Shown in pieces: positions 24,309 to 33,100 of a stretch of 64,000 nt of DNA. The stretch is from CAZBRS01 sp964494475. Lineage in GTDB: Bacteria > Myxococcota_A > UBA9042 > CAZBRS01. A program made the translations under genes and the position numbers. A model generated the notes under the pieces. It saw only the letters and a program-made list of their open reading frames with translations. It did no database searches and had not been told where the DNA came from. Where the stretch lies: assembly GCA_964494475.1 (NCBI GenBank), contig CAZBRS010000028.1:1-64000 (forward strand), in the 5' to 3' direction. Position 1 is the stretch's first letter. Every line of letters starts with the position of its first letter.

Positions 24309-27300
24309 TCAGCACCCTTCGTCCGTGGACCCGTCGCAGTCGTTGTCCTTGCCGTCGCCGCAGACCTCGGCCTTGCCGTGGTANNNNNNNNNNNNNNNNN
24401 NNNNNNNNNNNNNNNNNNNNNNNNNNNNNNNNNNNNNNNNNNNNNNNNNNNNNNNNNNNNNNNNNNNNNNNNNNNNNNNNNNNACCCGTCGCAGTCGTTG
24501 TCCTTGCCGTCGCCGCAGACCTCGGCCTTGCCGTGGTAGCAGGCCGGGTCCTTGGGTTTGCAGTCGGCGGTGTCCGGGTCGCCGTCGTTGTCGTCGTCGG
24601 TGTCGACGCAGTCGGCCTGTCCGTCGCCGTCGGTGTTGACGTAGCCGTCGTCGGTGGTGCCGTTGCAGTCGTTGTCGAGGCCGTCGCAGTACTCGTAGCT
24701 GGCCTGCGAGGCGCTCCCGTCCGGGTCGGTGGAGCACGCGGCGCCGCCGTCGGCCTTGCACTCGATCACGCCGGCGCCGCACGCGCCGGTGCCGTCGCAG
24801 GCTTCGCCCTTGTCCACGTACGTGAAGTGCCAGTACAGCCAGTCGTCGATCACGCCCGTGCAGTCGTCGTCCTTGCCGTTGCAGGTCTCGTCGTAGCTGG
24901 CCGTCTCGTTGACGCACTCGAGCCCCTTGCCATCCGCGCGGCAGGTGGCCAGGCCCATCTTGCACAGGTCCCAGTCCCAGCCGTCGCAGGGCTTGCCCTT
25001 GTCGGGCCAGTCCTCGTCGGTCTGGCCGTCGCAGTCGTCGTCCAGGCCGTTGCAGGTCTCGGCGAGGCCCGAGACGGTCTCGTTGATGCACTCGACGCTG
25101 GTCAGATCGGCCGCCAGCGTCCACACGCCGTAGGTGCACTTGTCGGAGTCGCCGCCGTCGCAGGGCGCTCCGAGTTGGGCCGGTGCGTGGAAGATGTCGG
25201 CCGAGACACCCGCGCGCCCGATCGTGGAGGGCTTGCCGGCCGTTCCCGGGCCGCCCGCGCCGCCGCCGCCGGTCGACGGATGGGTGACGGAGAGCAACGA
25301 GGGCTGGGTCGCCCCGGTCCAGAGGATGCCGATGGACACGCCCCCCGCGCCGCCGCCGGCCGCGCCACCGTCGCCGCCCTTGCCGCCCGCTCCACCCTTG
25401 CCGCCGCCGCCCTCGGCCTCGCCGTTCAGGTTGCCGGTGCCACCGTTGCCGCCCGAGCCACCGTTGCCGCCCAGGCCGCCCCCTCCGCCTGCGCCACCCG
25501 CCCCGCCCGCGCCGCGGGAGACCGCCACGCGCTCGAGCACCACGGGCGCCTCGTCGAGCAACAAGCCGATGGAGCCGCCACCGCCGTACCCGGGCGTACC
25601 GCTGGTGCCGGGGCACCCGCCGCCGCCGCCGCCGCCGCCGCTGGCACCATAGGTGAAGCACTCGAAGGTCACGTCGTAGAGCTCACCGCCGCCCCCGCCA
25701 CCGCCGCCACCGCCCGCGCCCGGCACCCCCGCGAGGCCCGAAGTGCCCGCGCTCGGCAGCCAGCGCCCCGCGACCGAGCGGCCGAAGCCGTCGCCGCCCA
25801 CTCCGGTGCTCCCCAACGCCCCCGCGGAGCCGTCGCCACCCTTCGAGCCGTTGACGGTCGGTGCGCCGCCGGCGCCTCCCGCGGTCAGGCCGTCGACCGA
25901 GGTGGCCCCTCCCCAACCATACGAGTCGGCCTCGCCGCCCTGGCCACCCTTGCCGCCACCGTTGACGCACGGTCCGCTGCCCGCGCTACCGCCGCTCGGC
26001 AGCGCGCACGAGCCACAGCCCATGCCCAGGAACCCGCCGTCGTAGACACAGCCGGTCCAGCCACCACCGCCGGAGTTGCCCATCGCCCCGTTGCTGCCCG
26101 CGCTTCCCGCCGCCCCTGCGCCGCCCGCGCCCGCCACCACGCTGACGTCCTCGAAGCGCAGGGCCGACGTGGAGGCCGCCACGGCCACCGCCACCGACGA
26201 GCCGGTGGGCTGGCCGTTGGCGGCGGCCTCGAGGGTGAGGCCGGTCACGCGCGTGGGCGCGGTGATGCCGGTGGCGGTGAGCGCCGAGATGACGCCGAGG
26301 GTCGGGATGAGCCCCAGCACGTGGCTGGGGTGCAACGTCGCGGCGTGGACCCAGGTAGCGGCGTCGTACCCGCCGTGCACGCTGACGCCGTTCGCCAGCG
26401 CGATCGTCTCGGTGTAGGTGCCCTCGGCCACGTAGACCTCGAAGGGCGGGTTCTTGGCCTTCGCGAGGGCGATGGCCTTGCCGATGGTCTTGACGGGCGC
26501 CGCGCGGGTGCCGGCCGCCGAGTCGAGGCCGGCGGGAGAAACGAAGATGCCCCGGGCGAGCACGCCGTCGAAGCCGTCGCAGTTCTCGTCCTTGCCCTGG
26601 GGGTCGGGGGGGTCGGGCAGGTCGAGCGCCCCTTCGCAGGGCTCCTCGCAGCCGTCGCCGGGCAGGCCGTTCAGGTTGGCCCAGCCGTCGGCGCACGCAC
26701 CGAGCGCGCAGGCCCCCGCCTCGCACGACGCCCCGGCGTGGTCGAAGGCGCACGCACCGCACTCGCCGCCGCAGCCGTCGGGGCCGCACTGCTTGCCCGT
26801 ACACTCGGGCGTGCACGTGCACTGCCCGGCCGCCGTGCACTCGTGGGTGGCCGGGCACTCCCCACAGGTGCCACCACACCCGTCGGCGCCGCACACGCGG
26901 CCGGCGCAGTTCGCGGCGTGGGGGCAGCAGCCGCCCTGGTGGCACACACCGCCCGCCGTGCCGCACGGGGCCTGCTCGGCGAGGGGGGTCCACGCGGCCG
27001 GATCGACCGCAGGATTACAGACGGCGCAGAGCGACGCGGGCTCGAGGCCCCCGAGGCCCACGCACACGCCGCCGATGAGGCAGGACGCGGCCTGCAGCGA
27101 GGCCTCGCACTGTCCGCCCTGGCAGGCGTCGACCGTGCACGCCAGGTCGTCGTCGCAGGCCCCGCACGAGCCGCCGCAGCCGTCGTCGCCGCACGCCCGG
27201 CCGTCGCAAGCGTGGAAGGTGCGGTGGCCGTCGTCGCAGGTCTCGCCGCATCCAGGTTCGCCGCAAACGAAGCCGCAGCCCGCGTCGCCGCAATCGTGCC

Positions 27301-28318
27301 CGGCGCACCCGGGCCGACAGGGGCACGCCAGCTCGTACGAGCCCAGCGAGATCACGTCACCCGAAGCCTTCAGCGTGGCCGTCGACAGGGCGATGCTCTT
27401 GCCCCCGTTGGCGTCGTGCAGGGTGGCGTTCACCTGCACGCCCAACGTGGCCGAGAAGCACGACTCGGCGGCGTCGAGGTCGGGGACCTCGGAGACGCTG
27501 AGCGCCAACCCGCTGCCCTCGAGCCCTTCCACGACGTAGGTGCCCTCTTGCGCGTCGGAGAACCCGGGGCATTGCGAGTCGGCCTCGAGGGCCACGCGGC
27601 GGATCTCGAGCCGATCGGAGAGGTCGTAGCGCCCGCCGGCCTCGACCGTCAGGGTGCAGCCCGTCCCGCGCCGGAACTGCAGCACCACGCTCACGAGGCA
27701 GCCATCCTCCCAGGGGTCGACGTCGCGCTTGTGCTGCACGATGGCCGTCACGTGGTCGAACGTGAGGCCCGCGACCGAGGTCGAGAGCTCGCCCGCGGCC
27801 TGCAGCGTCGTGCCCGTGCAGGGCACCTCGACGCACTGGCCCTCGGCGCAGGCCAGGCCTCCGACGCACGTGCCGCACTCACCGCCGCAGCCGTCGTCGC
27901 CGCACTCCCTGCCCGCGCAGGCCACGAACTCGCACCCGCCCGCCACGCAGGAGCGGCCGCACCCATCGCACGTGCCGCACGATCCGCCGCAGCCGTCGCC
28001 GCCGCAGGTCTTGCCCGAGCAGTCGGGCACGCACGCGCCGTCGGCCTCCGGGGGCAGGTCGGTGGGCACGTCGGGATCCGCGTCAGGCCTCGCGTCACGC
28101 CCCGGATCGTCGGAGCCTTCCGGGATCGCGTCCGGCGCGACGTCGGAGGTCGCGTCCGCGTCGTGGCGCGCGTCATCGGGATCCAGGACCTCGCCTCCAA
28201 CGTCGCGATCCTGCAGGTGCGTTCCCTGCCCTGCGGTGTCGCCGCAGCGGGCCAGCGCGAGCAGTGCGGCCAGCACGGCGACGCACGTCACGAGGTCGGT
28301 GGTCGAGCGCGTACGCAT
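24309..28318 (-). CDS. Giant Cys-rich and Gly-rich repeat lipoprotein with MopE-like C-terminus
   Basis: 1284 residues after collapsing the artefactual gap (155 bases, restoring the frame). Order: signal with L-A-R-C (Cys25), Asp/Pro linker, G-R-x-C-G-x-D-G-C modules, a beta-rich insert of about 180 residues (from about 160), more Cys modules, a DUF1565/pectate-lyase-like segment (I-F-V-S-P-A-G-L-D-S-A-A-G-T and Y-V-A-E-G-T-Y, about 590-720), a Gly-rich region of about 290 residues with G-G-A-G-G-A-G runs (about 730-1020), then calcium-type repeats (E-T-C-N-G-L-D-D-D-C-D-G, Y-C-D-G-L-D-N-D-C-N-G). It ends S-T-D-E-G-C. The modules around residues 375-480 closely match those of the 15969 protein, indicating paralogy. 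Likely a surface structural or adhesive protein. Confidence 0.75.
24329..24538. other. Assembly gap (24384-24483) flanked by identical 55-bp copies
   Basis: 24329-24383 equals 24484-24538. Removing 155 bases makes the lipoprotein gene one open frame of 1284 codons ending T-D-E-G-C. Confidence 0.9.
25250..26130 (-). repeat. Glycine-rich low-complexity coding region
   Basis: GGN-dominated coding sequence with long Gly/Ala runs, PE-PGRS-like in texture, within the 28318 lipoprotein gene. It is interrupted by short non-Gly segments containing Cys and aromatic residues. Confidence 0.8.
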
Positions 28319-28368
28319 GGGCGTGGTCCTCCCGATCGACGGAGCGCGCGGTGCTCCACGAGGGCCCG

Positions 28369-28397
28369 ATGATAGAGAGTTTCCGCGAGGATGGAAA
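28369..28397 (-). promoter_or_regulatory. Candidate promoter of the giant lipoprotein gene
   Basis: Minus strand TTTCCA (28397-28392), 17 bp, TATCAT (28374-28369), about 50 bp before the ATG at 28318. Confidence 0.45.
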
Positions 28398-28440
28398 CGG
28401 GGTTACGCCCCAGGCGTGGAGCACGCGTCCTCCAACCTCA

Positions 28441-28462
28441 ATTCTGACGGCTTCGTCACTTT
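28441..28462 (+). promoter_or_regulatory. Putative TetR operator, copy 1
   Basis: Contains the palindrome TGACG-N4-CGTCA within a 22-bp unit that recurs at 28500 (shared pattern ATTnTGACGnnTnCGTCnCT). Confidence 0.5.
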
Positions 28463-28466
28463 ACCC

Positions 28467-28495
28467 TTGACGCTCGCCCCACCCCGTGGCATGAC
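28467..28495 (+). promoter_or_regulatory. Candidate promoter of the efflux operon
   Basis: TTGACG (28467-28472), 17 bp, CATGAC (28490-28495). The -35 is good, the -10 weak. It sits exactly between the two operator-like repeats. Confidence 0.4.
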
Positions 28496-28499
28496 CCTG

Positions 28500-28521
28500 A
28501 TTGTGACGATTGCGTCGCTTT
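28500..28521 (+). promoter_or_regulatory. Putative TetR operator, copy 2
   Basis: Second copy of the 22-bp unit, with TGACG-N4-CGTCG, 16 bp upstream of the TetR ATG. Confidence 0.5.
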
Positions 28522-28536
28522 GCTCGGGGAGTGCCC

Positions 28537-29157
28537 ATGACCAGGCATCGCAGCCGCGAAGACCGGGTCGTCGAGATCCTGGCCTCGGCCGCCGAGGTGG
28601 TCGACGAGCTCGGCTACCCGGCGCTCACCATGGACGCCGTGGCCCGCCGCACCGCGCTCAGCAAGGGGGGCATCTACCGCTACTTCGCGAACAAGGACGA
28701 CCTGGCGCTGGCCCTCTTCGAGGTAGCCCTCGAAGCGGAGGTGCACGTCGACGAGCCCGAGGTCTTCGGCTGGCGGCTGCCGTTGCTGGAGACGCTGCTC
28801 CGCCTCATGATGCACGACCACCGCACCGTCGACGCGGCGCGCCTGCACCGCATCTTCCTGCAACTTCTGCCCGAGACGCTGCTGAAGCCCACCTTCCGGC
28901 GCGTCAAGCAGCAGATCGAGGACCGCTACGTCGAGCGCTACGGGCGGCTCGTGGTCGCGCTTCTGGCGCGCGACGGGATCGCGCCGGTGGCTGGCTTCCT
29001 GGAGCGCCTCGCCGTGTCGCTGCGCCTGGCCGCGACCCTCATGGAGGGCATGACGTACCGCCTGATCGGGGGGACGTCGCACGACGAACTCGAGGCCCAG
29101 TGCCGTCGCTTCCTCGAGGTCATGCTCCACGCCGCGCTGGAGGCCCACGATGCCTAG
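28537..29157 (+). CDS. TetR-family transcriptional regulator of the efflux operon
   Basis: 206 residues. The N-terminal 60 residues form the TetR DNA-binding domain: I-L-A-S-A-A-E-V-V-D-E-L-G-Y, then T-M-D-A-V-A-R-R-T-A-L-S-K-G-G-I-Y-R-Y-F-A-N-K-D-D-L, a textbook helix-turn-helix ending in the Y-x-Y-F-x-x-K-x-x-L motif. The C-terminal 140 residues are an all-helical ligand and dimer domain with no family-level clue. The ATG at 28537 follows GGGGAG. It overlaps the adaptor gene by 8 nt and is the first gene of the RND operon, so it most likely represses its own transcript through the duplicated palindromes upstream, with release by a pump substrate. Confidence 0.9.
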   Translation: MTRHRSREDRVVEILASAAEVVDELGYPALTMDAVARRTALSKGGIYRYFANKDDLALALFEVALEAEVHVDEPEVFGWRLPLLETLLRLMMHDHRTVDAARLHRIFLQLLPETLLKPTFRRVKQQIEDRYVERYGRLVVALLARDGIAPVAGFLERLAVSLRLAATLMEGMTYRLIGGTSHDELEAQCRRFLEVMLHAALEAHDA

Positions 29158-30199
29158 GAGACACCACCTCGCAGCCCTGCTCCTCGCCCTCTGGACCGTG
29201 GCCGGGTGCCGCGCCGAGAGAGAGGGCGCCGCGGGCCTCGAGCTGCCGCCCCGGCTCGTACGCACGAAGATCCTGGAGGTCGAGACCCGCCGCGACGAGC
29301 GCCGCTTCTCGGGCTACGTGTACCCCTGGGAGGCCCACGGCGTGGGCTTCCTGATCGCGGGCCGCGTGAAGGCGTTGCACGTGGACCTGGGCGACCACGT
29401 GACGAAGGGCCAACTGCTGGCCGAGCTCGTTCCCGAGGACTACGCCCTGGTCCAGCGTCTGTCCGAGATTCAGGTGTCGGCGCTGGCGCCCAACGTTGAG
29501 CGTGTCGACAGCCTGGTCGACGAGAAGGTGCTGCCCGCCGTCACCCGGGACGAAGTGACGGGCAAGTACCAGGCCGCCCTCACCCAGCGCGATCAAGCCC
29601 GACGCCAGATGGGCCACACCCGACTGCAGGCGCCCCTCGACAGCGTGGTGCTGCGGCGCGACACGGCGGTGGGCCAGGTCATCGGCGCCGGCATGCCCGC
29701 GATCACGCTGCTCGAGCTCGACCGCGTGAAGCTGAAGATCGGCGTGACACAGCACGAACTGGCTCACTTCGAGAAGGGACGGGAGCTGCCCGTGGTCATC
29801 CCGGGCTTCGAGGGCGCCTGGACGGGCGCCGTGCACAGCGTGGCGTTGGTGCCGGACTCGAAGACCCGCACCTACGAGGTCACGCTGGCGCTCGACAACG
29901 CCGACGGGCGCCTGCGGCCCGGCCTGCTGGCCCATGTTCGGCTGATCACGCGCGAGCAGCAGGGCCTGTTCCTGCCCCTGCATTTCGTGAAGCACGACCT
30001 GCAGGGCCGCACGGTCGCGCTCCTCCTCGATCCCTCCACCTCGAAGGTGCAGGAGCGCCCCATCACCCTGGGCGCCACCTTCGGCGTCGACGTCGAGGTC
30101 ATCGAGGGGCTGTCGGCGGGCTTGACCGTGATCACCGACGGCGGGGGCTTCGTGGTGGCCGACGAGTTGGTGCGGGCCCAGGCGGAGCCGAACCCATGA
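29150..30199 (+). CDS. RND efflux periplasmic adaptor (HlyD/AcrA family lipoprotein)
   Basis: A 349-residue membrane-fusion protein with a lipoprotein signal (T-V-A-G-C, Cys20). The lipoyl-type hairpin domain is recognisable from G-F-L-I-A-G-R-V-K-A-L-H-V-D-L-G-D-H-V-T-K-G-Q-L, a short coiled-coil segment spans about 100-150, and L-Q-A-P-L-D-S-V-V-L closes the lipoyl half. The beta-barrel segment includes V-A-L-V-P-D-S-K-T-R-T-Y and L-R-P-G-L-L-A-H-V. The adaptor links inner-membrane pump and outer-membrane channel. It overlaps TetR by 8 nt and the pump by 4 nt, so the stoichiometry is probably coupled. Confidence 0.9.
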   Translation: MPRRHHLAALLLALWTVAGCRAEREGAAGLELPPRLVRTKILEVETRRDERRFSGYVYPWEAHGVGFLIAGRVKALHVDLGDHVTKGQLLAELVPEDYALVQRLSEIQVSALAPNVERVDSLVDEKVLPAVTRDEVTGKYQAALTQRDQARRQMGHTRLQAPLDSVVLRRDTAVGQVIGAGMPAITLLELDRVKLKIGVTQHELAHFEKGRELPVVIPGFEGAWTGAVHSVALVPDSKTRTYEVTLALDNADGRLRPGLLAHVRLITREQQGLFLPLHFVKHDLQGRTVALLLDPSTSKVQERPITLGATFGVDVEVIEGLSAGLTVITDGGGFVVADELVRAQAEPNP

Positions 30200-33100
30200 G
30201 CCTGGTCGGCTGGGGCCTGAAGAAGCCCGTGCTGGTCTGGCTGCTGTTCGCGGCCGTGGCCTCGTGGGGCGTGCACAACTACCTGACCATCAGCCGACGC
30301 GAAGACCCCGAGATCAAGATCTCGATCGCGCTGGTGGTCACCATCTGGCCCGGCAAGGGCGCCGAAGACATCGAACGGCTGGTCACGAAGAAGCTCGAGG
30401 ACCGCATCGAGCAGATGTCGTCCATCGAGGAGCTGCGCTCGACGACCCGCGAGAACGTGTCGCTGATCTTCGTCGACGTGCGCTACGACGTGGACGAGCA
30501 GCTCGAATGGCAGAAGCTGCGCAACCGCATCGACGAGGCGCGCCCCGACCTGCCCGCGGGCGTCATCGGGCCCAAGGTCATCGACGACTTCGGCGACGTG
30601 ACCGCCATGGTGTGGGCCCTGCGCTCGACGACGGCCGAGCCGCGCGAGCTGAAGGAGTGGGCCGAGCGGCTGCGCGGCCGCCTGAACGAGCTGCCGGCGG
30701 TCGGCAAGGTGAACCTGGTCGGCGAGCAGGAGGAGGTCATCTACCTCGAGGGGCCCATGGAGAGCTTCTCGATGTTCGGCTTCTCGCCGTTCGTGGCGGC
30801 CAGGCTGCTCGACTACCACAACGTGAACGTGCCCGCGGGCTACGTGCGCACGAGCGAGCGCAACGTGCGCCTCGACGCCAGCGGCACGTTCGAGGTGCTG
30901 GACGACCTGCGCGAGGCCGTGCTCGACGTGTCGCGCGAGACCGGCCAGCCCCTGCGGGTGGCCGACGTGTTCACGGTGCGGCGGGGCTACGACGAGCCGC
31001 CCCTGCACAAGGTGCTGTCGAACGGTCAGCCCGCCATCGCGCTCGACGTACGCATGCAGCGCGGCTTCAACGTGGTCGAGATGGGCCGCGCGGCCAAGGA
31101 GGTGGCCGAGGCCTTCCGCGCCGAGCTGCCCCCGGGCATCGAGCTCGACCTGCTGCACGACCAACCGCGCGAGGTCGACGAGTTCATCGGCGAGTTCATG
31201 CAGAACCTGTGGGAGGGCATCCTGATCGTGGTGCTGGTCATGCTCCTGCCCATGGGCCTGCGCAACACCGGCATCACGGCCGTCGCCCTGCCGCTGTCGA
31301 TCGCCGTGGCGTTCGCGGTCATGCCCCTGTTCGACGTGATCCTCGAGCAGGTGGCCATCGCGGCCTTCATCGTGGTCATCGGCATGCTGGTCGACGACGC
31401 CATCATCGTCATCGACAACATCGACGTGCACCTGCGCCGGGGCGCCTCGCCGGCAGAGGCCGCCCTGCGCGGCACCGAGGAGATCGCGCTGCCCATGCTG
31501 ACCGGCGGCACGCTGGCCACGGTGTTCGCGTTCCTGCCCCTGCTGCTGCTCACCGACGAGATGGGGGCCTACGTGCGCGCGCTGCCGCTGGTCGTGTCGA
31601 TCGCGATGATCGCGTCGTTCCTGGTGGCCATGTTCGTGACGCCGCTGCTCGCGCGCCGCTTCCTGCGGCCGGCGCCCGCGGCCCGGGTCGCCGAGGCCGA
31701 GCGCCCCTCGCGGCTGCGAAGCGCCTACGGGCGCGCGCTGCGAGCGGGGCTGAAGGCCCGCTGGCTGGTGCTGTTCCTGGCGCTGGCGGCGTTCGCGGGC
31801 GCCGTGATGCTCATCCCGCACGTGGGCGTGTCGTTCTTCCCGCGCGTCGACCGCGACCAGTTCACCGTCGACCTGTGGCTGCCGGAGGGCTCGGGCACCG
31901 AGCGAACCGAGCGGGCCGTCCGCGAGGTCGAGGCCATCCTGCGCGAGGAGCCGCTGGTCACCGACTTCATCACCTACGTGGGCGAGGGCGGCCCGCGCTT
32001 CCACATCACCGTAATCCCGCAGTTCAACACGCTGAACTACGCCCGTTTCATGGTGACCACCACCGACAAGAACGCCACGCGCGGGCTGGTCGAGCGCCTG
32101 CGCGTCGTGTTCCGCGAGCGCATCGCGGGCGCCCACGTACAGCCAGCGGCCATCCTGCTCGGAAAGCCCGTCGAGGCGCCCATCGCCATCAAGATCCACG
32201 GGCCCGATCTCGGCGAGTCGCGGCGCATCTCGGAGCAGGTGCAGGCCATCCTGCGCGAGACGCCGGGCGCCGACCTGGTGCGCGACAACCTGGGCCAGGA
32301 GGTGGCCAGCCTCGAGGTGGTGATCGACCAGGAGGCCGCGCACATGGCGGGCGTCTCCAACACCGAGGTGGCGGCAGCGCTGCTCACGGCCCACGAGGGC
32401 TACCCGGTCACCGACTTCCGGGCCGAGCAGAAGCGCATTCCCGTGAAGATGCGCGCCACCGACGCCGATCGACGGGCGCTGCGGGGCCTCAACGACCTGG
32501 TGGTGCCGTCGCAGACCACGGGCGAGAAGGTGCCCCTGTCGGCCTTCGCCACCCTCGAGCCCCGCTGGGCGCCGGGCGTGGTGCACCACGCCGACGGGCA
32601 GCGCACGGTCACCGTGCTCTCCGATGTCCACGGCCGACTGGCCTCCGAGGTGCTCCGCGAGGCCTGGCCGCGCATCCAGAAGCTCGAGCTGCCCCGCGGC
32701 TACACGGTGGTCTCCGAGGGCGAGGAGAAGGAGCGCACCAAGGCCTTCGGCCAACTGGCGTTCGTGTTCGTGATCATCATCGGCGCGCTGCTCGTCATGC
32801 TGGTCGTCCAGTTCGGCTCGGTGAAGCGCGCGGCGGCCATCCTCTTCAGCGTGCCCCTGGCGATCGTCGGGGCCGTGGTGGGCCTGTGGTGCACGGGCAA
32901 CAGCTTCAGCTTCATGGCCTTCCTGGGCGTGGTCTCGCTGGCCGGCATCGTGATCAAGAACGCGGTGCTGTGGGTCGACCACGTCGATCGCTCGCTCCTT
33001 GGCGGGCGCAGCCTGGCCGACGCGGTGGTCGACGCCGGGGTGCGGCGCTTCCGCCCCATCCTCATGACCGCGCTCACCACCGTGGGCGGGCTCGTGCCGC

